From positions 124,001 through 188,000 of the IMG/VR virus record IMGVR_UViG_3300033146_001382: DNA of 64,000 bases; one strand, written 5' to 3'. The position numbers and the translations under genes are program-made. This document shows positions 35,668 through 44,400 of this stretch, piece by piece (position 1 is the stretch's first letter; each line of letters opens with the position of its first letter). This DNA is from a virus. Below the pieces are notes generated by a model. The model made no database searches, had not been told where the DNA came from, and saw nothing but the letters and a program-made list of their open reading frames with translations.

Positions 35668-36332
35668 AATTAAATTATAAGAAAGCACCTAGAGAATTTT
35701 TTGAATCTTACCATAATAAATATGATGACGAACGTACTTTGATTAATCCTGATTGGGAATGGTGGAGAGTAAAATATCACTATAATTTAGTAGAGAATGA
35801 CATTATGTACTGGTTGTTAGCTACTAATCAATCTATGTCGGATATGTCTATTTTGGATATTGGTGGTGGTACAGGTCATTGGTTGGATTTTTATACTAAT
35901 TATTTAGAGTCTCTTAACATTACCATGTTAGATTTTTCTGAAGTGGTAGTAAAACGATTACGAAAAAAGTATCCTAAAATTAAAATACAACATTCTAATG
36001 TTGCTACTAAACAGTCACAATTTAGTAATAAATTTGATGTGATAAATGCAATAGGGGTAATGTTTCATTTAGTAGATGATTCTATGTGGGAATCTGCTGT
36101 GATTAATCTATGTGCATATTTAAAAAGTGGTGGTGTAGCTATTATAGGAGGTGAATTCGGGATTAACACCTATCAAGTTAGTCATCATAGAGTAGCTAGA
36201 TCTTTAGAGTATTGGAAATCAGTAGTTGAAGCTAATGATTGTAAGATTGTTGGTGTAAAACAAAATAATTGGGTTTCTGGTATCTCTAATAACGGTATAA
36301 TGGACAATACATTAGCATTCACTAGGAGATAA
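35664..36332 (+). CDS. SAM-dependent methyltransferase
   Basis: This 222-residue protein starts at ATG 35664 (ATGA overlap). Motif I is MSILDIGGGTGHWLDFY and motif II is TMLDFSEVVV. FDVINAIGVMFHLVDD is the motif IV region and GGVAIIGGEFG follows. It belongs to the Methyltransf_12/25-type class I group, and the N-terminus is aromatic and charged (REFFESYHNKYDDERT). The substrate is probably a glycan intermediate, by location between a glycosyltransferase and the FemAB-like fusion. Confidence 0.8.
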   Translation: MKLNYKKAPREFFESYHNKYDDERTLINPDWEWWRVKYHYNLVENDIMYWLLATNQSMSDMSILDIGGGTGHWLDFYTNYLESLNITMLDFSEVVVKRLRKKYPKIKIQHSNVATKQSQFSNKFDVINAIGVMFHLVDDSMWESAVINLCAYLKSGGVAIIGGEFGINTYQVSHHRVARSLEYWKSVVEANDCKIVGVKQNNWVSGISNNGIMDNTLAFTRR

Positions 36333-36333
36333 T

Positions 36334-37527
36334 ATGTCAAATTACATTGGCAAAGATTTTATTCATTATGGTTGCGGTTTGGAGATAAATTCAGAAGTAG
36401 TACTATCTTCAATTCCTAGAAGCTCAAAAAAAAATATTAAAAAGGCTGAAACCTCTGATATAATTGTGACTAATGTCATAGGCACAGCTGAAGAATTAGA
36501 AGACCTTAGGGGTATTTGGTATTATTATGACGACCCTAATTTTCCCCAGTATGATAAAAATAATTTAGTATATATGGCGTACTTAAATGAGGAGCTTATT
36601 GGTGGAGCTATATTAGTTCCAGTAGGAAACCATTTATTTCTTAATAACCTAATGGCTTCTGCAGTAGGAAAAAAATATCAATTACAAGGGTATCTTTTAT
36701 GGTATATTGTAAATAATTTAATTACTTCACGGTTTAAATATATTGATGTGGGTGTTTCATATAGATTTAATTTATATAGTTTTTTTAAGAAATGGGCTAC
36801 TTTCCATTATCCGGTTATTTTTAATCCACCAAAAATTGGCCCTCATATTAAATTTACACCTTTTAAAAGTATTGAGAATTTAACTAATGCTAAAGTAAAT
36901 AATGATATTATAAATAGTTTTTTTAAAAATAGACCATTTACTATTGTACCAGACATAAATTATGCTAATACTATAGCAGAGAAAGAATCAATTATAATAA
37001 ATAGAACAATTGATGAATTTACATCACCTATTAAGCATGATCTAGAGCCTATAGAAATTATAGATTTGACTGAATTGCTCCCTTTGCAGTTTGGTGCAGT
37101 GGTTGTTGGTATGGAAGTATCACCTGAAAGACTATGGGAAAAGTATGCATGTTATGACCATTATAAAACTGAATATATAAAAAAGTATATTTCTAAAGAT
37201 TCTAAGTTGTATGAAGGTATAAAAGAACAACGAAGACATGTATATGAATTATTTAATAATTATTTTAGTCAAGAAGATGTTACTATCATACATACTTCTA
37301 AATTTATAACTGGTTTTGAATTTTCATGTAAAGATATTAAATTATTGTCTAAACGTTATACTAGATTTAAAGTAGCACATAAATTAACTAGTAGTACTTT
37401 AATTTTCCCCTGCCATCAAAATATCTCTGAGGTGGACGTAGAATATATTTATGCCATTTACAGAGGGTATTTGAATTTATGTAGTGAGTGGGAGTCTACT
37501 GGTGTTAAAGGGGTATTGAAGATATGA
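36334..37527 (+). CDS. FemAB/GNAT-like N-acyltransferase fused to a degenerate DegT aminotransferase end
   Basis: This 397-residue protein has two parts. Residues ~20-170 (SIPRSSKKNIKKAE, VYMAYLNEELIGGAILVPVG, YLLWYIVNNLITSRFKYIDV, YSFFKKWATFHYPV) have the FemAB/GNAT layout of peptidyl- or amino-sugar N-acyltransferases. Residues ~230-397 (LPLQFGAVVVGMEVSPERLW, IKEQRRHVYELFNNYF, TLIFPCHQNISEVDVEYIYA) match the C-terminal small domain of DegT/StrS aminotransferases, which normally ends with an LPCHQ-type motif. The PLP-lysine region is absent, so the second half cannot be an active aminotransferase. The fusion may recognise the product of the real aminotransferase at 38351. Confidence 0.6.
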   Translation: MSNYIGKDFIHYGCGLEINSEVVLSSIPRSSKKNIKKAETSDIIVTNVIGTAEELEDLRGIWYYYDDPNFPQYDKNNLVYMAYLNEELIGGAILVPVGNHLFLNNLMASAVGKKYQLQGYLLWYIVNNLITSRFKYIDVGVSYRFNLYSFFKKWATFHYPVIFNPPKIGPHIKFTPFKSIENLTNAKVNNDIINSFFKNRPFTIVPDINYANTIAEKESIIINRTIDEFTSPIKHDLEPIEIIDLTELLPLQFGAVVVGMEVSPERLWEKYACYDHYKTEYIKKYISKDSKLYEGIKEQRRHVYELFNNYFSQEDVTIIHTSKFITGFEFSCKDIKLLSKRYTRFKVAHKLTSSTLIFPCHQNISEVDVEYIYAIYRGYLNLCSEWESTGVKGVLKI

Positions 37528-38348
37528 AAAATATTATAATAAATGGATTTGATAGATGTGGATCTTCTATGATATGTAGAGTGCTAGCTAAACATCCAGA
37601 TGTGTCTATGTTATTTCAACCTACTAATAGTACAGAGATACATAAGGATTTATTTAGATATTGGCATCCAGAAGAAGTACATGATGCTACATATTCTTTT
37701 TTTAGCTCTTTAATAGAAAATAAATTAGATAAAAACTATATTAAATCTATATGGTTTGATAAATATAGTAAATTAAAAAGTGGAGCTTCTATTAATTTAA
37801 TAAAAGAAACTAAATGTCATTTAAAGATTGAGTGGTTACGCTATAATTTTCCAGATATAATTGTTTATGGTATATGGAGGGACCCTAAAGGTATACTCTG
37901 TTCTTTGGTTAGAAATAATTTTCATGAGGATTGGTATAAAACACATTTAAATACATCAGAGTCTGCACATATTAAAGTAATAGAATTATTAAAAGTTTTA
38001 AATAGATACTCTGAATTTGAGGAAGTGTATAATTTAACTTCCAGTTCAATAGATAAAATGGCTTTCGTTATATCTGTGATGGTACAATTAATGGCAGAGA
38101 AGCTTCAGCCTACTGAATGGTTAATATATGAGGATATAGTATTAGATCCAAATAAATTTTATAATTTATTTTTAGGTAAATTTGGTTTACCTTATTATGA
38201 TTTTAATTCTTATATGAAAAAACCATATAATGTTAGTGGCCATATGGATAATATAAATCCTTTTATTTGGAAAACTACATTTTCAAAAAAGCAAGTAGAT
38301 AAATTAGACATATTATTTAATAATTTATATTGTATAGCAAAGGAGTAA
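37524..38348 (+). CDS. Sulfotransferase
   Basis: This 274-residue protein starts at ATG 37524 (ATGA overlap). The 5'-phosphosulfate loop is IINGFDRCGSSMICRVLAKH and the 3'-phosphate site is IVYGIWRDPKGILCSLVRNN (R-D-P...S). Both are diagnostic of PAPS-dependent sulfotransferases. The C-terminus has basic FSKKQVDKLD near the family's GxxGxWK-like region but without clear glycines. It would transfer sulfate to a glycan, here probably the product of the neighbouring transferases. PAPS must come from the host, because no PAPS synthase genes are seen. Confidence 0.8.
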   Translation: MKNIIINGFDRCGSSMICRVLAKHPDVSMLFQPTNSTEIHKDLFRYWHPEEVHDATYSFFSSLIENKLDKNYIKSIWFDKYSKLKSGASINLIKETKCHLKIEWLRYNFPDIIVYGIWRDPKGILCSLVRNNFHEDWYKTHLNTSESAHIKVIELLKVLNRYSEFEEVYNLTSSSIDKMAFVISVMVQLMAEKLQPTEWLIYEDIVLDPNKFYNLFLGKFGLPYYDFNSYMKKPYNVSGHMDNINPFIWKTTFSKKQVDKLDILFNNLYCIAKE

Positions 38349-38350
38349 TA

Positions 38351-39469
38351 ATGAGTGTAAATTTTTTAGATTTAAAAAAACAGTATAGTAATATAGATAT
38401 CCCAAAATTAATGGTGGGGTTAGAAGAAATTGTAACTAATGGAGCATTTGTAGGAGGACCACATGTTGAGTTATTTGAGCATAATTTTGCTCAATATCAC
38501 AATATGAAGTATGCCTTAGGTGTGGGTTCAGGCACTGACGCACTAATATTTGCTTTAGCAGGTCTAGGGATTGGTCCTGGAGATGAGGTGCTTATACCAG
38601 GTAATACATTTATAGCTACAGCTCTAGCAGTAACACATGTAGGTGCTACTCCAGTATTTGTAGATGTGAATTCACTTACTTATAATATAGATTATAATAT
38701 TTCCAATTATATTACAAGGAAAACTAAGGCTATTATACCAGTACATTTATATGGAAATCCAGTCAATATGGATAATATCATGAGTGTAGCTAAGCTTGCC
38801 AATCTATTTGTTATTGAAGATTGTGCTCAAGCTATAGGTGCAAAATTTAAGGGCCAGAAGGTAGGGACATTTGGAGATGTAGGGTGTTTCTCTTTCTACC
38901 CCGCTAAAAATCTAGGAGGTTTAGGGCAAGGCGGGGCTATCATAACCAATAATAAATTTGTTTTAAATAAAGCTAGATGCCTTGGTAATGTAGGTAGAAA
39001 GGATGACTCTTGGTATGAGTACAGTGCCGTGGGCTATAACTCTAGATTAGACGCAGTAAATGCTTTATTTCTAAATACATGTTTAAATCATATAGACAAA
39101 TGGAATACTAAACGTAGATCAGTAGCTAAAAAATATAAGGATAACTTAGAGGCGTGTACAGGAGTTGCGGTACCTTTCATAGATACAGGCTGTACCCCCG
39201 TGTACCATTTATATGAACTTAAATGTGAAAATAGTATGGAAAGAGATAACCTAAAGGCCTATTTAGCAGGACATGATATTTATTCAGCACTTCATTACCC
39301 TGTACCATGTCATAAACAAGAAGTATATAAGGAATCAAATGGTTTAGTTTTAGGTGTAGTTGAGTCATTAGCTGCTACTTTACTATCATTACCTATGCAT
39401 CCTTTCATGACTACTGCTGAAATAGAAACAGTTACTACTATAATTAAAGAGTACTTTAATAAGGGATAA
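38351..39469 (+). CDS. DegT/DnrJ/EryC1/StrS PLP aminotransferase (GnnB/WlbE-like)
   Basis: This protein is 372 residues from ATG 38351 (AAGGAG at 38339-38344). Features are VNFLDLKKQYSNI, the glycine-rich site ALGVGSGTDALIFAL, VIEDCAQAIGAKFKG (cofactor Asp) and the PLP lysine in FSFYPAKNLGGLGQGG. The C-terminal domain has ALHYPVPCHKQEVYK. The family aminates keto-sugar nucleotides. The pairing with a Gfo/Idh/MocA dehydrogenase and an LpxA-like protein is the gene set for 2,3-diamino-sugar synthesis. Confidence 0.9.
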   Translation: MSVNFLDLKKQYSNIDIPKLMVGLEEIVTNGAFVGGPHVELFEHNFAQYHNMKYALGVGSGTDALIFALAGLGIGPGDEVLIPGNTFIATALAVTHVGATPVFVDVNSLTYNIDYNISNYITRKTKAIIPVHLYGNPVNMDNIMSVAKLANLFVIEDCAQAIGAKFKGQKVGTFGDVGCFSFYPAKNLGGLGQGGAIITNNKFVLNKARCLGNVGRKDDSWYEYSAVGYNSRLDAVNALFLNTCLNHIDKWNTKRRSVAKKYKDNLEACTGVAVPFIDTGCTPVYHLYELKCENSMERDNLKAYLAGHDIYSALHYPVPCHKQEVYKESNGLVLGVVESLAATLLSLPMHPFMTTAEIETVTTIIKEYFNKG

Positions 39470-39475
39470 ATTAAA

Positions 39476-39970
39476 ATGGATTTTAGTAATATTGATATAA
39501 TAGTTAGTGAGATAGACGGCATTCTTACAGATGGCTTCAAACCTATAGATAATATGAATCTATGCCTGTTTAAAAACTATTGTGTGCAGGATTTTGAAGC
39601 CATTAATAAGTTGAAACAGTTTTTTACAGTGGTATTCATCTCTACTGATTCTGATGTGAGTTATAATGTAATGAGATCTAGGAGTATACCTGCCTATTTT
39701 ACTAAATCTAAGGAAACTAAGCTAGAGGTATTGACTAAAAAAATTATGCCTAGGTATAATATGTCTCCAAACAACTTATTATACTTAGGTAATAAATTAT
39801 CTGATGTACCATGTATGTATTATGCTGATTGTAGTCTTACTATAGCTGAAGCTACTAATAAAGTAGTCTGTGCAGCTAAGAAGGTACTCCCTATCAGTTC
39901 TGGTACAGGGGTATTTACTAAACTATATGAAATACTTTCCCCTGAGCTAGACAGAAGGGCTAGACAATAG
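39476..39970 (+). CDS. KdsC-like HAD protein with substituted catalytic residues
   Basis: This 164-residue protein follows the layout of KdsC-type phosphatases (3-deoxy-octulosonate-8-phosphate phosphatase, also fused to CMP-sugar synthetases). IIVSEIDGILTDG corresponds to the usual DVDGVLTDG. VVFISTDSD takes the place of ISGR. LLYLGNKLSDVPCM takes the place of YIGDDxxDLP. The nucleophile Asp is replaced by Glu and the motif IV Asp pair by Asn-Lys. The phosphatase reaction is therefore probably impaired and a binding role is likelier. It ends the glycan island, just before a promoter. Confidence 0.65.
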   Translation: MDFSNIDIIVSEIDGILTDGFKPIDNMNLCLFKNYCVQDFEAINKLKQFFTVVFISTDSDVSYNVMRSRSIPAYFTKSKETKLEVLTKKIMPRYNMSPNNLLYLGNKLSDVPCMYYADCSLTIAEATNKVVCAAKKVLPISSGTGVFTKLYEILSPELDRRARQ

Positions 39971-39971
39971 C

Positions 39972-40001
39972 TTGACAATCATGTAATATGTATTATATTA
40001 T
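39972..40001 (+). promoter_or_regulatory. Sigma70-like promoter before clamp loader gene
   Basis: TTGACA at 39972-39977 is followed after 16 bp by TATATTAT at 39994-40001. It starts just after the HAD gene stop and gives a leader of about 30 nt before ATG 40039. It matches the promoters at 16100, 48529 and 52207. Confidence 0.7.
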
Positions 40002-40038
40002 TAAAAGTTGAAATTAATTTTAGTTAAAAGAGGTGTAT

Positions 40039-41097
40039 ATGTTAATTAAACGAGCAACTAGTTATGGGGCAAATGATCTTATAACTACGTATCGCCCTTG
40101 TACTATAGATGAATTTGTAGGCCAAGAAGTAAATAAAAAAATAATTAAAAACAATCTAAAGAAAGGTACTACCCCACATTCTATGTTGTTCACTGGGCCT
40201 CCTGGATGTGGTAAAACTACGGCTGCTAGAATTATAGCGCTTAGACTGAATTGTGTAAATCTTCCATCTAAAGATACTTATATACCATGCCTAGACTGTG
40301 CCATCTGTAAAGCTACTTTGGAACAACAGAATTTGGATATAGTAGAAATAAACGTGGGAAAATCAGGTGGAAAGGCTGCGGTTGAAAAAATAACTGCCGA
40401 TCTAGCATATGCTCCCTTAATGAGTCCTAATAAGGTACTTATATTTGATGAGGCTCATAAATTGACTCCTGCAGCACAAGATTTATTATTAAAAGAGATT
40501 GAAGACGGGTATGACAGTGTATATTTTATATTTTGTACCAATAAACCTGAAAAACTAGATCCTGCCCTCATAGACAGGAATTTTAGCATGCATTTTGGTA
40601 CTATTTCAGATAAATTACTTACAGAACTACTCAAAAACATCTGTGACTACGAAGGTACTAATTATACTTCTGATGTTATAAAATATATAGTGGAAGTATC
40701 TAAGGGTACACCTAGAAAAGCTATAATGAGTCTAAAAGTAGTCATAGATGAGGGGAGTTGGGACTTAGCTAATGTTAAAGCAGCACTTATAAGTCAAAGT
40801 ATTGATGAAGATAATCCAAATATAATGGAAATTGGTAAATATTTAATAGCTGGTAGATTTAAGGAGGCTATTGGAATTTTAAAGAAATTAAAAAATATAC
40901 CAGAAGAAACTATACGTATAGCCACCGCAGGTTTTTTTACTAATAGATTGACTTGGTGTAAAACTTTAAAAGAGGCAGATAGACTTTCTGAGGTATTAGA
41001 TTTTATGACAGTACCAATTCTTATGACAGGTAAACCTGCATATCATAAATTAGTTAATAACTTTTATAAAGCCTCTAGAGTAATGAGGAAAAATTAA
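40039..41097 (+). CDS. dnaX: Clamp loader subunit (DnaX/RFC-like AAA+ ATPase)
   Basis: This protein is 352 residues from ATG 40039 (AGAGG just before). An in-frame GTG at 40033 is closer to that site. TYRPCTIDEFVGQE is the usual DnaX/RFC entry motif. Walker A is FTGPPGCGKTTAARI, the zinc cluster is LNC...CLDCAIC, Walker B is VLIFDEAHKL and sensor 1 is YFIFCTNKPE. GTPRKAIMSL is the sensor 2 region. The complex opens and loads the sliding clamp (16223). It is followed without gap by the HNH gene. It is shorter than bacterial DnaX because the tau/gamma tail is missing. Confidence 0.9.
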   Translation: MLIKRATSYGANDLITTYRPCTIDEFVGQEVNKKIIKNNLKKGTTPHSMLFTGPPGCGKTTAARIIALRLNCVNLPSKDTYIPCLDCAICKATLEQQNLDIVEINVGKSGGKAAVEKITADLAYAPLMSPNKVLIFDEAHKLTPAAQDLLLKEIEDGYDSVYFIFCTNKPEKLDPALIDRNFSMHFGTISDKLLTELLKNICDYEGTNYTSDVIKYIVEVSKGTPRKAIMSLKVVIDEGSWDLANVKAALISQSIDEDNPNIMEIGKYLIAGRFKEAIGILKKLKNIPEETIRIATAGFFTNRLTWCKTLKEADRLSEVLDFMTVPILMTGKPAYHKLVNNFYKASRVMRKN

Positions 41098-41379
41098 ATG
41101 AATCTGCCTGTAAATTATACCAATTTAAATTATAAAGATAAACGTGCAATAAGGGAAGAATATATTAAATTGCAGCATGGTAAGTGTTACCATTGTGGTA
41201 AGTCTTTAGATATGCCACCCTCCTCAGAGGTAAGAAATAGACCTGTAGATAAAACTTTATTTCCAGTTAATTTTTTTAAATGGCCCATACACTTGCATCA
41301 TAATCATAGTACTGGAATGACTATAGGAGTAGTCCATAGTTATTGTAATGCAGTTTTGTGGCAATACTATGGAGAGTAG
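41098..41379 (+). CDS. Small HNH / endonuclease VII-like protein
   Basis: This 93-residue protein starts immediately after the clamp loader stop. GKCYHCGK gives a zinc knuckle. IHLHHNHSTGMTIGVV with HSYCNAVLWQYY gives the H-H-N/H core typical of HNH and T4 endonuclease VII-like phage proteins. A second Cys in HSYC completes the knuckle only in part, since CxxC is clear at one end. Roles in resolution or homing are both possible. The fixed position between clamp loader and polymerase argues for a resident, not mobile, function. Confidence 0.65.
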   Translation: MNLPVNYTNLNYKDKRAIREEYIKLQHGKCYHCGKSLDMPPSSEVRNRPVDKTLFPVNFFKWPIHLHHNHSTGMTIGVVHSYCNAVLWQYYGE

Positions 41380-41406
41380 ATTTTTAAGTAATATTAGGAG
41401 AATTTA

Positions 41407-44400
41407 ATGTCAACATTTGAAGTAGAGCAAGTAGGATTACCAAAACCTAATTATGAGTACATAAATAATGGCGAAGCTGTAGGAGTAGCTATTGAAGACA
41501 TACTTAAACATAATATTATTGAAGTAGATACTGAAACTACTGGTTTTGACCCTTACACTAAAAAAATAGTACTAGTTCAAATAGGTATACCTGGTAAATC
41601 ATATGTATTTGATGTTAGAAGTGATACAGAACGATCTAGTATGCATCTAGACCAATTACAACCAGTATTAAATAATGCTACCATTTTAAAATTATTACAG
41701 AATGCAGTGTTTGATATGAAAATGCTAAAAGTTAAAGCAGGTTACTATCTAGAAAATATCTATGACACAATGCTTGTAGAGCAATTGTTTAATCTAGGTA
41801 AGATAGGTAGGGGGGCTAGACTTGCTGATTTAGTATTAAAATATCTAGGCTTAGTATTACCTAAGGAACCAGCCACTACATTTAAAGACTATAATCAGGA
41901 GTATAGACCATTTCAGTTAGAGTACGCAGCTAATGATGTTACGATTTTGTCATTGATTAGGGAACTGCAATTACCTAGAATTAAATCAGAAGGGTTTGAA
42001 AATGTATGTAGACTAGAATTTGAATTTACCAAGCCTATGTGTGAGATGGAGTTGAATGGTATCACTTTAGATAAGGATAAGTGGCGTATCATGATGAAGG
42101 ACATAGACGCAGAACGTAATTCTGAGTTTAATCTAATCCAAGAATTATTATTTTCTACCTATGGTAAAAATGTATTGTTTGGAGTTCCAGTGGTTAACTT
42201 AGATAGTCCAAAACAATTACTTAAAGCATTAAATACTTATGGTATTACTAATTTAGATAGTACTGCCGAAGCTTCTTTAAAAAGGTACAAGGATGTGCCA
42301 GTTATTAATTCACTACTAAAGTTTAGAAAGCTTAACAAACTAATGTCAACTTATGGTGAGACTCTTCTAGAGAAAATACACCCAATCACTGGTAGATTAC
42401 ACACTCGTTTTAAACAGATGGTAAGCACAGGTAGAATGAGTTCTTCAGCTCCTAATTTACAGAATATACCTAAAAAACAGAAGTATAGAAGTTGTTTTAT
42501 AGCAAAGCCTGGGTATAGTTTAGTTACTGCAGATATGTCTGGTGCAGAGTTAAGGATACTTGGTAATATATCAGAAGATAAAGTGTTCATTGAGTGTTAT
42601 GCTAATGGGATAGATCTACATACTAGAACTGCATCGGAGGTATTTGACACACCTATGGACAAAGTTAAGTCCTCTATGAGGGGCTCAGCAAAAGCTATTA
42701 ATTTTGGATTGTGTACTTCGGAACACACTGAAATTATTACAGATTCTGGTATTAAAACAATAAAAGATGTCAAAGTAAACGATGTTGTACCTCATGATAT
42801 AGGCACCAATAAAGTAATCGATCATATGTATATGGGAGAAAAGGAAGTATTTGAAGTAACTACTAAATATGGCTATTCAATAGAAGTAACTTCAGAACAT
42901 TTAATGAAAGTAATAGATGGAGAAAGTAACTATGTAGATAAAAAACTAGAAGATATCTCAATAGACAAAGATAACATGTGCATTAAGTTAGGTTCAAATC
43001 TTTTTCCAAAAACTAATTCTATTTTTGAAGACTTCAAAATAGAAAAAAAAACTAATTATAAAGATTTTAGCTTACCTAAAATATTGGATACTAATTGGGC
43101 AGCCTTCTTAGGTCTATTTATTGCAGAAGGTAGTGTTTTTAAAGTAAAAGGTAGAGATACTTATAGTACTGTGGGTTTTGATTTTTCTAAAAAAGATTAT
43201 CAACTTATAGAGGAGATAGATAAATTATTTAATAAATTGTTTGAAGATAGGTTTGTTAGGGTAACTACTGATGAATTCATTAGATACACTATAAATTCTG
43301 TTATTTTTGCAGAATGGCTAGTAACTATACTAAATATTAAAGGCATAAATAAAACTAATGAAATTAAAATCCCTTCTTGTATTAAGAACTCATCTAAAGG
43401 TGTTCAAAGTGTTTTTCTATCTTGGTTATTTGAGGGAAATGGAGCTATAAAATCTAATGGTAAAGGATACAGAATACAATATAGTAGTAAATCTAAACCA
43501 TTAATGAATAATTTACAGGTCATGTTATTAAATTTTGGAATTCTAGTCTCATTAACGTATGAGTATAGGAAAGGCTACCCCGATAAGTACTATTGTTTGA
43601 CAATTATACCATATGATTACTCTTCAATTTTTATGAATGATATAGGCTTTATAACCTATAGGAAAAACAATAGAGCAAACACTGCATCTGTATACCACAC
43701 TTCTTGTTATTTTATAGGAGCTTGTAGAGATAAAATAGAGAAAATAATAGAGAACTGCGATGTAAGTCCGCAACTTAAAAAAAGATTCTATAAAAAAAGA
43801 TGTGGTGGCTTAATTGAAACTATTTATTTAGAAGAATTAGCTAAGTATGACGAGTTCTTTAAGTTTATTGCTATTAATAATGTAGTTACGTTACCTATAG
43901 TATCTATTAAAAGTAAAGGCATTAAGAGAGTATATGATATTTCTGTGGACAACCATCCATATTTTTTAGCTAACGGATTCATTGTTCATAATTGTTATGG
44001 ACTATCTAAGTACGGTTTAGCAGACAGACTTAAAATTACTGAGAAAGAAGCAGATAGAATGATTAACACTTACTTTGAACGCTATAGTGGAGTAAAAACG
44101 TACCTGGACGCTGCTGCTAGAGGGGCCATAAAGAATGGTTTCTCACAGACAGTGAGTGGCCGTAAAAGATTTTATAATGTACCACCTTACGGCCATCCAG
44201 ACCGTAAAAAAGTACAACGGTCAGTAGAAAGAGCAGCTAAGAACGCAGGTATTCAAGGAGCTAACGCAGACACAATTAAAGAGTCTATGATTTTAGTTGT
44301 GAACAGATTAGAACAGAGCGGTTTGGACGCTAAGCTTTTACTGACTGTACATGATGAAGTTGTAGTAGAGGTAAGGAATGATCAGATCAGTGAGGTTTCA

